A DNA stretch of 64,000 nucleotides. It comes from Bos javanicus. Its lineage: Eukaryota; Chordata; Mammalia; Artiodactyla; Bovidae. The translations under genes were made by a program, and so were the position numbers. Shown here in pieces: positions 13,865 to 28,100 of the stretch. The notes beneath the pieces are model-generated. The model was not told the origin of the DNA and did no database searches. It was given only the letters and a program-made list of their open reading frames with translations. Numbering within the stretch: position 1 is the stretch's first letter; each line of letters begins with the position of its first letter. The stretch is from positions 186,001 to 250,000 of the forward strand of contig NW_026893836.1 of the NCBI RefSeq assembly GCF_032452875.1, given 5' to 3'.

Positions 13865-14107
13865 GGGCCTGCTGAGCTGCATGATTACTGTCTGCTCATC
13901 TGCTTGACAATTGCCAGCTGAGCTGCATGATTCCTGCCTGTCATCTGCTTGACAATTGCCAGCTGTGCTGTGTAATTCCTGCCTGCTCAGCTGCTTGATT
14001 ATTGCCAGCTGAGCAGCATGATTCCTCACAGCTGAGTTCCATGATTATTGCCTGCTGACTGTTTGATTCGTACCTACTCAGCTCTTTGTTTATTGCCTCC
14101 AGAGGCA
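13865..14107 (+). repeat. D-block, type A (CACAGC subtype)
   Basis: This 243-bp A-type block has CCTCACAGCTGAG in place of CCTCACACCTGAG, and GTGCTGTGTAATTCC. The subtype recurs at 15863, 27337 and 29337, and I did not see it outside the 13.48-kb units. Confidence 0.88.
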
Positions 14108-14387
14108 CATGATCAGTGTATGATAGCAAACATGCTCAGCGCATGATCAGTCACATGGTCAGCACCATTAAGTCACGTGATCACTACATGATAGTCATGT
14201 GATCAGTCCATGCTCAGTCATGGTATCAGTGCATGATCAGCCACGTGATCAATGCATGATAGCCACGTGATCATTGCAAGACAGCTACGTGATCAGTGCA
14301 TGATCAGTCACATGATCAGTGCATGATCAGTCACGTGATAGGTGTGTGAAAAGCCATGTGAACAGTGCATGCTCAGTCACGTGATCA

Positions 14388-14626
14388 GGGACTGCTGAGC
14401 TGCGTGATTACTGTCTGCTCATCTGCTTGACAATTGCCAGCTGAGCTGCACGATTCCTGCCTGTCATCTCCTTGACAAGTGCCACCTGTGCTGCGTAATT
14501 CCTGTCTGCTCATCTACTTGATTATTGCCAGCTGAGCAGCATGATTTCTCAGAGCTGAGTTCCACGATTATAGCCTGCTGACTGACTCCTGCCTACTCAG
14601 CTCTATGTTCATTGCCTCCAGAGGCA
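14388..14626 (+). repeat. D-block, type B'
   Basis: This 239-bp block is closely like 10884, with GGGACTGCTG, ACTGACTCCTGCC and CTCTATGTTC. It differs by GACAAGTGCC where 10884 has GACAATTGCC. Confidence 0.88.
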
Positions 14627-15089
14627 CATGATCCGTGTGTGACACCAAACATGATCAGCACATGATCAGTCACATGATCAATGCATGATAAGCCAGGTGA
14701 TCAGTGCATGATCAATTATGTGATCAGTGCATGATCAGTCATGTGACCAGTACATGGTAGCTGCGTGATCATTGCATGATCAGCCACGTGAGCAGTGCAT
14801 GATCAGCCACGTGATCAGTGCATGATCAGTCACGTGACCAGTATATGGTAGCTAGGTGATCATTTCATGATCAGCCATGTGATCTGTGCATGATAGCCAC
14901 GTGATCACTGCATGATAGCCACGTGATCAGTGCATGATCAGTCACGTGATCAGTGCATGGTCAGACACGTGAAGAGTGTATGATCAGCCACGTGATCAGT
15001 GCATGATATCCAAGTGATCAGTGCATGATCAATCACGTGATCAGTGTATGATCAGCCAGGTGAACAGTGCATGCTCAGTCACGGGATCA

Positions 15090-15332
15090 GGGCCTGCTGA
15101 GCTGCGTGATTCCTGTCTGCTCATCTGCTTGACAATTGCCAGCTGAGCTGCACGATTCCTGCCTGTCATCTGCTTGACAATTGCCAGCTGTGCTTCATAA
15201 TTCCTGCCTGCTCAGCTGCTTGATTATTGCCAGCTGAGCAGCATGATTCCTCACACCTGAGTTCCATGATTATTGCCTGCTGACTGTTTGATTCGTGCCT
15301 ACTCAGCTCTTTGTTTATTGCCTCCAGAGGCA
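15090..15332 (+). repeat. D-block, type A
   Basis: This 243-bp block shares GATTCCTGTC, TGCTTCATAATTCC and the terminal AGGCAAATG with 2243. The two therefore descend from one unit 12,847 bp apart. Confidence 0.9.
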
Positions 15333-15862
15333 AATGATCAGTGTATGATAGCAAACATGATCAGCGCATGATCAGTCACATGATCAGAGCCATTAAGTCA
15401 CGTGATCACTACATGATAGTCATGTGATTAGTCCATGCTCAGTCACGGTATCAGTGCATGATCAGCCACGTGATCAGTGCATGATCAGCCAGGTGATCAT
15501 TTCATGATAGCTATGTGATCAGTTCATGATTTGTCACGTGATCTGTGAATGACCAGGCAGGTGATCAGTGTATGATCAGCGACGTGATCAATGCATGATC
15601 CGTCACCTAATGGGTGTATGATCAGTCACCTGACCGGTACATGGTAGCTACATGATCATTGCATGATCAGCCACGTGAGTAGTTCATGATAGCCACGTGA
15701 TCAGTGCATGATCAGTCACGTGATCAGTGCATGGTCAGACCCGTGAACAGTGTATGATTAGCCACGTGATCAATGCATGATATCCAAGTGATCAGTGCAT
15801 GATCAGCACGTGATCAGTGTATGATCAGCCACGTGAACAGTGCATGCTCAGTCACGTGACCA

Positions 15863-16105
15863 GGGCCTGCTGAGCTGCATGATTACTGTCTGCTCATCTG
15901 CTTGACAATTGCCAGCTGAGCTGCATGATTCCTGCCCGTCATCTGCTTGACAATTGCCAGCTGTGCTGTGTAATTCCTGCCTGCTCAGCTGCTTGATTAT
16001 TGCCAGCTGAGCAGCATGATTCCTCACAGCTGAGTTCCATGATTATTGCCTGCTGACTGTTTGATTCGTGCCTACTCAGCTCTTTGTTTATTGCCTCCAG
16101 AGGCA
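15863..16105 (+). repeat. D-block, type A (CACAGC subtype)
   Basis: This 243-bp block lies only 773 bp after the previous A block, the closest A-A spacing in the window. That close pair closes the nine-block series. CCTGCCCGTC near 15934 is a private change. Confidence 0.9.
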
Positions 16106-17905
16106 CATGATCAGTGTATGATAGCAAACATGCTCAGCGCATGATCAGTCACATGGTCAGCACCATTAAGTCACGTGATCACTACATGATAGTCATGTGA
16201 TCAGTCCATGCTCAGTCATGGTATCAGTGCATGATCAGCCACGTGATCAGTGCATGATCAGCCAGGTGAGAAGTGCATGATAGCCACCTGATGTGTGCAT
16301 GATCAGTTACGTGAGCAGAGTATGATCAGCCACGTGATCAGTGCATGAGTGCCACGTGATCAGTGCATGATCAGTCACGTGACAGGTGTGTGGTAAGCCC
16401 CGTGAACAGTGCATGTTCAGCCACGTGATCAGTGCATGATATCCACGTGATCAGTGCATTATCAGTTACGTGAACAGTGTATGATCAGCCACGTGAGCAG
16501 TGCATGGTCAGACACATGAACAGTGTATGATCAAACACGTGATCAGTGCATGATATCCACAAGAACAGTGCATGATCACTCTTGTGAACAGTGCATGATC
16601 AGTCACGTGATCAGTGTATGATCAGCCACGTGATCAGTGCATGATAGCCACGTGATCAGTGCATGATGAGTCTCGTGAAGAGTGCATGATCAGTCACGTG
16701 AGCAGTGTATGATCAGCCACTTGATCAGTGCATGATCAATTACGTGATCAGTGCATGATCAGTCATGTGACCAGTACATGGTAGCTATGTGAACATTGTA
16801 TGATGAGCCACGTGATCAGTGCATGATAGACACGTGATCAGTGCATGATCAATCACGTGATCAGTGCATGATCAGCCACGTGATCAGTGCATGATCAGCC
16901 ACATGATCAGTGCATGATCAATTACGTGATCAGTGCATGATCAGTCACGTGACCAGTACGTGGTAGCTACGTGATCATTGCCTGATCAGCCACGTGATCA
17001 GTGCATGATAGCCACGTGATCAGTGCATGGTCAGTCATGTGTTACGTGTGTGATCAGCCACGTGATCAGTGCATGATATCCACGTGATCAGTGCATGACA
17101 GCCACGTGATCAGTGCATGAGAGCCACGGGATCAGTGCATGATCAGTCACGTGATACATGTGTGATCAGCCACGTGATCAGTGCATGATGAGCCACGTGA
17201 TCAGTGCAGGATCAATTACGTGATCAGTGCATGATCAGTCACGTGACCACTACATGGTTGCTACATGATCATTGCATGATCAGCCACGTGAGCAGAGCAT
17301 GATAGCCACGTGATCAGTGCATGATCAGTCACGTGAACAGTGCATGATCATTTACATGATCTTTGCATGATCAGTCACGTGACCAGTATATGGTAGCTAC
17401 GTGATCATTCGATGACGAGCCACGTGAGCAGTGCATGATAGCCACGTGATGTGTGCATGATCAGTTACGTGAGCAGAGTATGATCAGCCACGTGATCAGT
17501 GCATGAGTGCCACGTGATCAGTGCATGATCAGCCACGTGATCAGTGCATGATCAGCCACATGACCAGTGCATGATCAATTACATGATCAGTGCATGGTCA
17601 GTCACGTGATCAGTGCATGATCATCACGTGGTCAGTGCATGTGGAGTCATGTAGTCAATGCATGATAGCGCCGTAATCAGTGGACGATCAGTCCCGTGAT
17701 GAGTGTATGATCAGCCAAGTGATCAGTGCAAGATATCTACGTGATCAGTGCATAATCAGTTACATGATCAGCGCATGATCAGCCACGTCATCAGTGCATG
17801 ATAGCCACGTGGGCAGTGCATACAATTACGTGATCAGTGCATGATCATTCACGTGATAGATGTGTGATCAGCGAAGTGAACAGTGCATGCTCAGTCACGT
17901 TATCA

Positions 17906-18144
17906 GGGCCTGCTGAGCTGCGTGATTACTGTCTGCTCATGTGCTTGACAATTGCCAGCTGAGATGTACGATTCCTGCCTGTCATCTCCTTGACAATTGC
18001 CACCTGTGCTGCATAATTCCTGCCTGCTCATCTACTTGATTATTGCCAGCTGAGCAGCATGATTTCTCAGAGCTGAGTTCCATGATTATAGCCTGCTGAC
18101 TGATTCCTACCTAGTCAGCTCTTTGTTCATTGCCTCCAGATGCA
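17906..18144 (+). repeat. D-block, type B
   Basis: This is the partner of 4422 at +13,484 bp and of 371 at +17,535 bp, with the full set of B markers including GAGATGTACG and CTACCTAGTC. It opens the nine-block series of copy 2. Confidence 0.9.
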
Positions 18145-20343
18145 CATGATCAGTGTGTGACACCAAATATAATCAGCACATGATCAGTCACATGATGAAT
18201 GAATGATAAGCCAGGTGATCAGTGCATGATCAATTTCGTGATCAGTGCATGATCAGTCATGTAACCACTACATGGTAGCTGCGTGATCACTGCATGATCA
18301 GCCAGGTGAGCAGTGCATGATAGCCACGTGATCAGTGCATGATCAATCACGTGATACGTGTGTGATCAGCCACGTGATCAGTGCATGTTATCCACGGGAT
18401 CAGTGCAGGATAGCCACGTGATCACTTCATGATTATTTACGTGATCTGTACATGATCAGTCACATGATACGTGTGTGATCAGCCACCGGATCAGTGCGTG
18501 ATGAGCCATGTGATCAGTGCAGGATCAATTACGTGATCAGTGCATGATCAGTCACATAACCACTAAATGGTAGCTACGTGATCATTGCGTGATCAGCCAC
18601 GTGATCAGTGCATGATAGCTACGTGATCAGTGCATGATAGCCACATGATCAGTGCATGAGAGCCACGTGATCAGTGCATGATCAGTCACGTGATACACGT
18701 GTGATCAGCCACGTGATCAGTGCATGATGAGCCACGTGATCAGTGCAGGATCAATTACGTCATCAGTGCATGATCAGTCACGTGACCAGTACATGGTTGT
18801 TACGTGATCCTTGCATGATCAGCCACGTGAGCAGAGCATGATAGCCACGTGATCAGTGCATGATCAGTCACGTGATCAGTACATGATCAGTCACTTGAAC
18901 AGTGCATGATCATTGACGGGATCTGTGCATGATCAGTCACGTGACCAGTAAATGGTAGCTACGTGATCATTCCATGACAGCCACGTGAGCAGTGCATGAT
19001 AGCCACGTGATGTGTGCATGATCAGTTACGTGAGCAGAGTATGATCAGCCACGTGATCAGTGCATGAGTGCCACGTGATCAGTGCATGATAGTCACGTGA
19101 CAGGTGTGTGATCAGCCAGGTGAGCAGTGCATGATAGCCACGTGATCAGTGCATGATCAGTCACGTGATCAGTGCATGATCAGTCATGTGTTCAGTGCAT
19201 GATCAGCCACGTGATCAGTGCATGATCAATTACGTGATCAGTGCATGATCACTCACGGGACTAGTACATGGTAGCTACGTGATCATTGCATGATCAGCCA
19301 CGGGATCAGTGCATGATCAATTACGTGATCATTGCATGATCAGCCACGTGATGAGTGCATGATCAGTCACGTGATCAGTGCATGATCAGCCATGTGATCA
19401 GTGCATGATCAGTCACGTGACAAGTACATGGTAGCTACGTGATCATTGCATGATCAGCCACGTGATCTGTGCATGATAGCCACGTGATCAGGTCATGATC
19501 AGTCACGTGATCAGTGTGTGACCAGCCACGTGACCATTGCATGATATCAGTGCATGATAGCCACGTGAGCAGTGCATGATAGCCACGTGATCAGTGCATG
19601 ATCAGTCAAGTGATACGTGTGTGATCAGCCACGTGATCAGTGCATGATAGCCACGTGATCAGTGCATGATAGCCACGTGATCAGTGCATGATTAGTCACG
19701 TTATCTGTACATGATCAGTCACGTGATACGTGTGTGATCAGCCACGTGATCAGTGCATGATGAGCCATGTGATCAGTGCAGGATCAATTACGTGATCAGT
19801 GCATGATCAGTCACGAGACCAGTACATGGTTGCTACGTGATCGTTGCATGATCAGCCACGTGAGCAGAGCATGATAGCCACGTGATCAGTGCATTATCAG
19901 TCACATGATCAGTACATGATCAGTCACGTTAACAGTGCATGATCATTTACGTGATCTGTGCATGATAAGTCACGTGACCAGTATCTGGTAGCTTTGTGAT
20001 CATTCCATGACGAACCACGTGAGCAGTGCATGATAGCCACGTGATGTGTGCATGATCAGTTACGTGAGCAGAGTATGATCAGCCACGTGATCAGTGCATG
20101 AGTGCCACGTGATCAGTGCATGATATGTCACGTGACAGGTGTGTGATCAGCCACGTGAACAGTGCATGTTCAGCCACGTGATCAGTGCAGGATAGCCACG
20201 TGATCAGTGCATGGTCAAACAAGTGAAGAGTGTATGATCAGCCACGTGATCAGTGCATGATATCCAAGTGATCAGTGCATGATCAATCACGTGATCAGAG
20301 TATGATCAGCCACGTGAACAGTGCATGCTCAGTCACGTGATCA

Positions 20344-20586
20344 GGGCCTGCTGAGCTGCGTGATTACTGTCTGCTCATCTGCTTGACAATTGCCAGCTGA
20401 GCTGCACGATTCCTGCCTGTCATCTGCTTGACAATTGCCAGCTGTGCTGTGTAATTCCTGCCTGCTCAGCTGCTTGATTATTGCCAGCTGAGCAGCATGA
20501 TTCCTCACACCTGAGTTCCATGATTCTTGCCTGCTGACTATTTGATTCGTGCCTACTCAGCTCTTTGTTTATTGCCTCCAGAGGCA
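20344..20586 (+). repeat. D-block, type A
   Basis: This is the partner of 6861 at +13,483 bp. It has the full 243 bp, without the 1-bp deletion. It shares GATTCTTGCC and GACTATTTGATTC with that copy in part, so the deletion at 6983 is private to copy 1. Confidence 0.9.
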
Positions 20587-21763
20587 CATGATCAGTGTAT
20601 GATAGCATACATGATCAGCGAATGATCAGTAACATGATCAGAGTCATTAAGTCACGTGATCACTACATGATAGTCATGTGATCAGTCCATGCTCAGTCAC
20701 GGTATCAGTGCATGATCAGCCACGTGATCAGTGCATGATCTGTCACATGATTAGTGTATGATCATCCACGTGATCAGTGCATGGGGAGTCATGTGATCAG
20801 TGCATGATATAGACGTGATCAGTGCATGATCAGTCTCGTGGTCAGTGCATGATAGCCACGTGATCAGTGCATGATCAGTCACCTGATGGGTGTATGATCA
20901 TTCACGTGACCTGTACATGGTAGTTACATGATCATTGCATGATCAACCACGTGATCTGTGCATGATAGCCACGTGATCACTGCATGATCAGACACGTGAT
21001 CAGTGCATGATCAGTCATGTGACCAATACATGGTAGCTGCGTGATCATCACATGATCAGCCACGTGATGAGAGCATGATCAGTCACGTGATCAGTGCATG
21101 ATCAGCCATGTGATCAGTGCATGATCAGTCACGTGACAAGTACATGGTAGCCACGTGATCAGTGCATGATCAGCCACGTGATCAGTGCATGATAGCCACG
21201 TGATCAGTGCATGATCAGTCACGAGATCAGTGCATGATCAGTCACGTGATCAGTGCATGATCAGCCACGTGATCAGTGCATGACCAGGCACGTGATCAGT
21301 GTATGTCCAGCCACGTGATCAGTGCATGATAGCCACTTGATCAGTGCATGATCAGTCACGTGATCAGTGCATGATCAGTCACATGATCAGTGTATGATCA
21401 GCCACGTGATCAGTGCATGATCAGCCACATGATCAGTGCATGATCAATTACGTGATCAGTGCATGATCAAGCACGTGACCAGTACATGGTAGCTACGTGA
21501 TCATTGCCAGATCAGCCACGTGAGCAGTGCATGATAGCCACGTGATCAGTGCATGATCAGTCACGTGATCAGTGCATGATCAGCCACGTGATCAGTGCAT
21601 GTGAGTCATGTGTCAGTGCATAATAGCGCCGTGATCAGTGCATGATCAGTCCCGTGATCAGTGCATGATCAGCCAAGTGATCAGTACAAGATAGCTACGT
21701 GATCAGTGCATGATCAGTCACGTGATCCGTGCATGATCAGTCACGTGATCAGTGTGTGATCAG

Positions 21764-21878
21764 TCACATGATCAGTGCATGATCAGTCACGTGATCAGTG
21801 CATGATCAGTCACATGATCAGTGCATGATCAGTCACATGATCAGTGCATGATCAGTCACATGATCAGTGCATGATCAG
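21764..21878 (+). repeat. Five tandem 23-mers of the CACATG variant, copy 2
   Basis: This is the partner of 8281-8395 in the second 13.48-kb unit. Four of the five monomers carry CACATG and the second carries CACGTG. Either the copy at 8281 was later homogenised, or one CACGTG was restored here. Confidence 0.88.
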
Positions 21879-24354
21879 TCACGTGATTAGTGCATGATCA
21901 ATTATCTGATCAGTGCATGATCAGTCACGTGACAAGTGCATGGTAGCTACCTGATCATTGCATGATCAGCCACGTGATCAGTGCATGATAGCCACGTGAT
22001 CAGTGCATGATAGCCACGTGATCAGTGCATGATCAGTCACGTGATACGGGTGTGATCAGCCACGTGATCAGTGCATGATATCCACGTGATCAGTGCATGA
22101 TAGCCACGTGATCACTGCATGATCATTTACGTGACTTGTACATGATCAGTCACGTGATACGTGTGTGATCAGCCACCTGATCAGTGCATGATTAGCCATG
22201 TGATCAGTGCAGGATCAATTACGTGATCAGTGCATGATCAGTCACATGACCAGTACATGGTAGTTACGTGATCAGTGCATGATCAGCCACGTGATCAGTG
22301 CATGATAGCCACGTGATCAGTGCATGATCAGCCACATGATCAGTGCATGATGAGCCACGTGATGAGTGCATGATCAGTCACGTGATACATGTGTTCAGCC
22401 ACGTGATCAGTGCATGATGAGCCACGTGATCAGTGCATGATCAGCCAGGTGATCATTTCATGATAGCTATGTGATCAGTTCATGATTTGTCATGTGATCT
22501 GTGCATGACCAGGCAGGTGGTCAGTGCATGATCAGCCACGTGATCAGTGCATGACCCGTCACGTGATGGGTGCATGATCAGTCACCTGACCGGTACATGG
22601 TAGCTACGTGATCATTGCATGATCAGCCACGTGAGTAGTGCATGATTGCCACGTGATCAGTGCATGATCAGTCACGTGATCAGTGCATGATCAGTCATGT
22701 AATCAGTGCATGACCAGGCACGTGATCAGTGCATGACCAGCCACGTGATCAGTGCATGATAGCCACGTGATCAGTGCATGATCAGTCACGTGATCAGTGC
22801 ATGATCAGTCACGTGATCAGTGCATGATCAGCCACGTGATCAGTGCATGATCAGCCACGTGATCAGTGCATGATCAGCCACGTGATCAGTGCATGATCAG
22901 TCACGTGATCAGTGTGATCATTCACGTGATCAGTACATGATAGCTACATGATCAGTGCATGATCAGCCACGTGATAGTGCATGATAGCCACGTGATCAGT
23001 GCATGATCAGTCACGTGATCAGTGCATGATCAGTCACGTGACCAGTACATGGTAGCTGCGTGATCATGCATGATCAGCCACGTGAGCAGTGCATGATAGC
23101 CACGTGATCAGTGCATGATCAGCCACGTGATCAGTGCATGATCAGCCACGTGATCAGTGCATGATCAGCCACGTGATCAGTGCATGATCAGGCACGTGAT
23201 CAGTGTATGATCAGCCACGTGATCAGTGCATGATAGCCACGTGATCAGTGCATGATCAGTCACGTGATCAGTGCATGATCAGTCACGTGATCAGTGCATG
23301 ATCAGCCACGTGATCAGTGCATGATCAGCCACGTGATCAGTGCATGATCAATTACGTGATCAGTGCATGATCAGTCACGTGACCAGTACATGGTAGCTAC
23401 GTGATCATTGCATGATCAGCCACGTGATCAGTGCATGATAGCCACGTGATCAGTGCATGATCAGCCACGTGATCAGTGCATGATCAGTCACGTGATCAGT
23501 GCATGATCAGCCACGTGATCAGTGCATGACAGCCACGTGATCAGTGCATGATCAGCCACGTGATCAGTGCATGATAGCCACGTGATCAGTGCATGATCAG
23601 TCACGTGATCAGTGCATGATCAGCCACGTGATCAGTGCATGATCAGCCACGTGATCAGTGCATGATCACGTGATCAGTGCATGATCAGTCACGTGATCAG
23701 TGCATGATCAGTCACGTGATCAGTGCATGATAGCTACGTGATCAGTGCATGATCAGCCACGTGATCAGTGCATGATAGCCACGTGATCAGTGCATGATCA
23801 GTCACGTGATCAGTGCATGATCAGTCACGTGACCAGTGCATGGTAGCTGCGTGATCATGCATGATCAGCCACGTGATCAGTGCATGATCAGTCACGTGAT
23901 CAGTGCATGATCAGCCACGTGATCAGTGCATGATCAGCCACGTGATCAGTGCATGATCAATTACGTGATCAGTGCATGATCAGTCACGTGATCAGTACAT
24001 GGTAGCTACGTGATCATTGCATGATCAGCCACGTGATCAGTGCATGATAGCCACGTGATCAGTGCATGATCAGCCACGTGATCAGTGCATGATCAGTCAC
24101 GTGATCAGTGCATGATCAGTCACGTGATCAGTGCATGATCAGCCACGTGATCAGTGCATGTCAGTCATGTGTCAGTGCATGATAGCCCGTGATCAGTGCA
24201 TGATCAGTCCCGTGATCAGTGCATGATCAGCCACGTGATCAGTGCATGATAGCCACGTGATCAGTGCATGATCAGTCACGTGATCAGTGCATGATCAGTC
24301 ACGTGATAGTGTGTGATCAGCCACGTGAACAGTGCATGCTCAGTCACGTGATCA

Positions 24355-24593
24355 GGGCCTGCTGAGCTGCGTGATTACTGTCTGCTCATCTGCTTGACAA
24401 TTGCCAGCTGAGCTGCACGATTCCTGCCTGTCATCTCCTTGACAATTGCCACCTGTGCTGCGTAATTCCTGCCTGCTCATCTACTTGATTATTGCCAGCT
24501 GAGCAGCATGATTTCTCAGAGCTGAGTTCCATGATTATAGCCTGCTGACTGATTCCTGCCTACTCAGCTCTATGTTCATTGCCTCCAGAGGCA
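24355..24593 (+). repeat. D-block, type B'
   Basis: This is the partner of 10884. It keeps CTCTATGTTC but has GGGCCTGCTG and CTGATTCCTGCC, both closer to the family majority than in copy 1. It lies in the consensus-rich zone. Confidence 0.88.
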
Positions 24594-25057
24594 CATGATC
24601 AGTGTGTGACACCAAACATGATCAGCACATGATCAGTCACATGATCAGTGCATGATAAGCCACGTGATCAGTGCATGATCAATTACGTGATCAGTGCATG
24701 ATCAGTCATGTGACCAGTGCATGGTAGCTGCGTGATCAGTGCATGATCAGCCACGTGATCAGTGCATGATCAGCCACGTGATCAGTGCATGATCAGTCAC
24801 GTGATCAGTGCATGATAGCCACGTGATCAGTGCATGATCAGCCACGTGATCAGTGCATGATAGCCACGTGATCAGTGCATGATCAGCCACGTGATCAGTG
24901 CATGATCAGCCACGTGATCAGTGCATGATCAGCCACGTGAACAGTGCATGATCAGCCACGTGATCAGTGCATGATATCCAAGAGATCAGTGCATGATCAA
25001 TCACGTGATCAGTGTATGATCAGCCACGTGAACAGTGCATGCTCAGTCACGTGATCA

Positions 25058-25300
25058 GGGCCTGCTGAGCTGCGTAATTACTGTCTGCTCATCTGCTTGA
25101 CAATTGCCAGCTGAGCTGCACGATTCCTGCCTGTCATCTGCTTGACAATTGCCAGCTGTGCTGCGTAATTCCTGCCTGCTCAGCTGCTTGATTATTGCCA
25201 GCTGAGCAGCATGATTCCTCACACCTGAGTTCCATGATTATTGCCTGCTGACTGTTTGATTCGTGCCTACTCAGCTCTTTGTTTATTGCCTCCAGAGGCA
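25058..25300 (+). repeat. D-block, type A
   Basis: This is the partner of 11586. It has GCGTAATTACTG in the first monomer. Just downstream, AAACATGAGCAGCACATG replaces AAACATGATCAGCGCATG, which gives the incidental minus-strand frame an ATG start, unlike the TTG of most copies. Confidence 0.88.
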
Positions 25301-26555
25301 CATGATCAGTGTATGATAGCAAACATGAGCAGCACATGATCAGTCACTTGGTCAGCGCCATTAAGTCACGTGATCACTACATGATAGTCATGTGATCAGT
25401 CCATGCTCAGTCACGGTATCAGTGCATGATCAGCCACGTGATCAGTGCATGATCAGCCAGGTGATCAGTTCATGATAGCTATGTGATCAGTGCATGATTT
25501 GTCACGTGATCAGTGCATGATCAGGCAGGTGATCAGTGCATGATCAGCCACGTGATCAGTGCATGATCAGTCACCTGATGGGTGTATGATCAGTCACGTG
25601 ACCAGTACATGGTAGCTACATGATCATTGCATGATCAGCCACGTGAGTAGTGCATGATAGCCACGTGATCAGTGCATGATCAGTCACGTGATCAGTGCAT
25701 GATCAGTCATGTGATCAGTGCATGATCAGGCACGTGATCAGTGCATGATCAGCCACGTGATCAGTGCATGATAGCCACGTGATCAGTGCATGATCAGTCA
25801 CGTGATCAGTGCATGATCAGTCACGTGATCAGTGCATGATCAGCCACGTGATCAGTGCATGATCAGCCACGTGATCAGTGCATGATCAGTCACGTGATCA
25901 GTACATGATAGCTACGTGATCAGTGCATGATCAGCCACGTGATCAGTGCATGATAGCCACGTGATCAGTGCATGATCAGTCACGTGATCAGTGCATGATC
26001 ATTACGTGATCAGTGCATGATCAGTCACGTGATCAGTATATGGTAGCTACGTGATCATTCCATGATCAGCCACGTGATCAGTGCATGATAGCCACGTGAT
26101 CAGTGCATGATCAGTTACGTGATCAGTGTATGATCAGCCACGTGATCAGTGCATGAGTGCCACGTGATCAGTGCATGATCAGCCACGTGATCAGTGCATG
26201 ATCAGCCACGTGATCAGTGCATGATCAGTTACGTGATCAGTGCATGATCAGTCACGTGATCAGTGCATGATCATCACGTGATCAGTGCATGATCAGTCAT
26301 GTAGTCAGTGCATGATAGCCCGTGATCAGTGCATGATCAGTCCCGTGATCAGTGCATGATCAGCCACGTGATCAGTGCATGATATCTACGTGATCAGTGC
26401 ATGATCAGTCACGTGATCAGTGCATGATCAGCCACGTGATCAGTGCATGATAGCCACGTGATCAGTGCATGACAATTACGTGATCAGTGCATGATCAGTC
26501 ACGTGATCAGTGTGTGATCAGCCACGTGAACAGTGCATGCTCAGTCACGTGATCA

Positions 26556-26780
26556 GTGCCTGCTGAGCTGCGTGATTACTGTCTGCTCATGTGCTTGACA
26601 ATTGCCAGCTGAGCTGCACGATTCCTGCCTGTCATCTGCTTGACAATTGCCACCTGTGCTGCATAATTCCTGCCTGCTCATCTACTTGATTATTGCCAGC
26701 TGAGCAGCATGATTTCTCAGAGCTGAGTTCCATGATTATAGCCTGCCTACTCAGCTCTTTGTTCATTGCCTCCAGAGGCA
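26556..26780 (+). repeat. D-block, type B, 14-bp deletion
   Basis: This is the partner of 13084 with the same 225-bp length and the same internal deletion. GAGCTGCACG and CATCTGCTTG replace GAGATGTACG and CATCTCCTTG, making it a B block with A-like sites. Confidence 0.88.
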
Positions 26781-27336
26781 CATGATCAGTGTGTGACACC
26801 AAACATGATCAGCACATGATCAGTCACATGATCAGTGCATGATAAGCCACGTGATCAGTGCATGATCAGTTACGTGATCAGTGCATGATCAGTCATGTGA
26901 CCAGTACATGGTAGCTGCGTGATCAGTGCATGATCAGCCACGTGATCAGTGCATGATAGCCACGTGATCAGTGCATGATCAGTCACGTGATCAGTGCATG
27001 ATCAGTCACGTGATCAGTGCATGATCAGCCACGTGATCAGTGCATGATCAGTTACGTGATCAGTGCATGATCAGTCACGTGACCAGTACATGGTAGCTAC
27101 GTGATCATTGCATGATCAGCCACGTGATCAGTGCATGATCAGCCACGTGATCAGTGCATGATCAGTTACGTGATCAGTGCATGATCAGCCACGTGATCAG
27201 TGCATGGTCAGACACGTGATCAGTGTATGATCAGCCACGTGATCAGTGCATGATATCCACGTGATCAGTGCATGATCAGTCACGTGATCAGTGTATGATC
27301 AGCCACGTGAACAGTGCATGCTCAGTCACGTGATCA

Positions 27337-27579
27337 GGGCCTGCTGAGCTGCATGATTACTGTCTGCTCATCTGCTTGACAATTGCCAGCTGAGCTGCAT
27401 GATTCCTGCCTGTCATCTGCTTGACAATTGCCAGCTGTGCTGTGTAATTCCTGCCTGCTCAGCTGCTTGATTATTGCCAGCTGAGCAGCATGATTCCTCA
27501 CAGCTGAGTTCCATGATTATTGCCTGCTGACTGTTTGATTCGTGCCTACTCAGCTCTTTGTTTATTGCCTCCAGAGGCA
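27337..27579 (+). repeat. D-block, type A (CACAGC subtype)
   Basis: This is the partner of 13865 at +13,472 bp, with CCTCACAGCTGAG and GTGCTGTGTAATTCC retained. Confidence 0.88.
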
Positions 27580-27861
27580 CATGATCAGTGTATGATAGCA
27601 AACATGATCAGCGCATGATCAGTCACATGATCAGCACCATTAAGTCACGTGATCAGTACATGATAGTCATGTGATCAGTCCATGCTCAGTCACGGTATCA
27701 GTGCATGATCAGCCACGTGATCAGTGCATGATCAGCCACGTGATCAGTGCATGATCAGCCACGTGATCAGTGCATGATCAGTCACGTGATCAGTGCATGA
27801 TCAGTCACGTGATCAGTGTGTGATCAGCCACGTGAACAGTGCATGCTCAGTCACGTGATCA

Positions 27862-28100
27862 GGGACTGCTGAGCTGCGTGATTACTGTCTGCTCATCTGC
27901 TTGACAATTGCCAGCTGAGCTGCACGATTCCTGCCTGTCATCTGCTTGACAATTGCCACCTGTGCTGCGTAATTCCTGCCTGCTCATCTACTTGATTATT
28001 GCCAGCTGAGCAGCATGATTTCTCACAGCTGAGTTCCATGATTATAGCCTGCTGACTGATTCCTGCCTACTCAGCTCTATGTTCATTGCCTCCAGAGGCA
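27862..28100 (+). repeat. D-block, type B', mosaic
   Basis: This is the partner of 14388. It keeps GGGACTGCTG and CTCTATGTTC but reads TTTCTCACAGCTGAG, combining the B start with the CACAGC seen in the A subtype. A short conversion tract between types is the simplest explanation. Confidence 0.82.

Larger units (their letters stand above)
2859..16342 (+). repeat. 13.48-kb higher-order repeat, copy 1
   Basis: This is a complete long-period unit. Every D-block here has a partner 13,471-13,484 bp downstream: 4422 with 17906, 6861 with 20344, 10884 with 24355, 11586 with 25058, 13084 with 26556, 13865 with 27337, 14388 with 27862, 15090 with 28565 and 15863 with 29337. The D-block order is B A B' A B A B' A A. 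The boundary is set where the sequence ATGAGTGCCACGTG is followed by the diagnostic GGTAAGCCCCGTG at 2908 and 16392. The choice of starting point in a tandem repeat is arbitrary. This copy is rich in private monomer variants. Confidence 0.9.

Noticed and set aside
13865..14107. TTGACA as a bacterial -35 box in D-blocks
   Set aside because: TTGACAATTGCC recurs because it is part of a repeated monomer. No -10 element at suitable spacing and no gene follows.
25134..25337. 67-codon frame with a true ATG
   Set aside because: The ATG arises from a local substitution next to the D-block (GAGCAGCACATG). The rest is identical in kind to the other copies.
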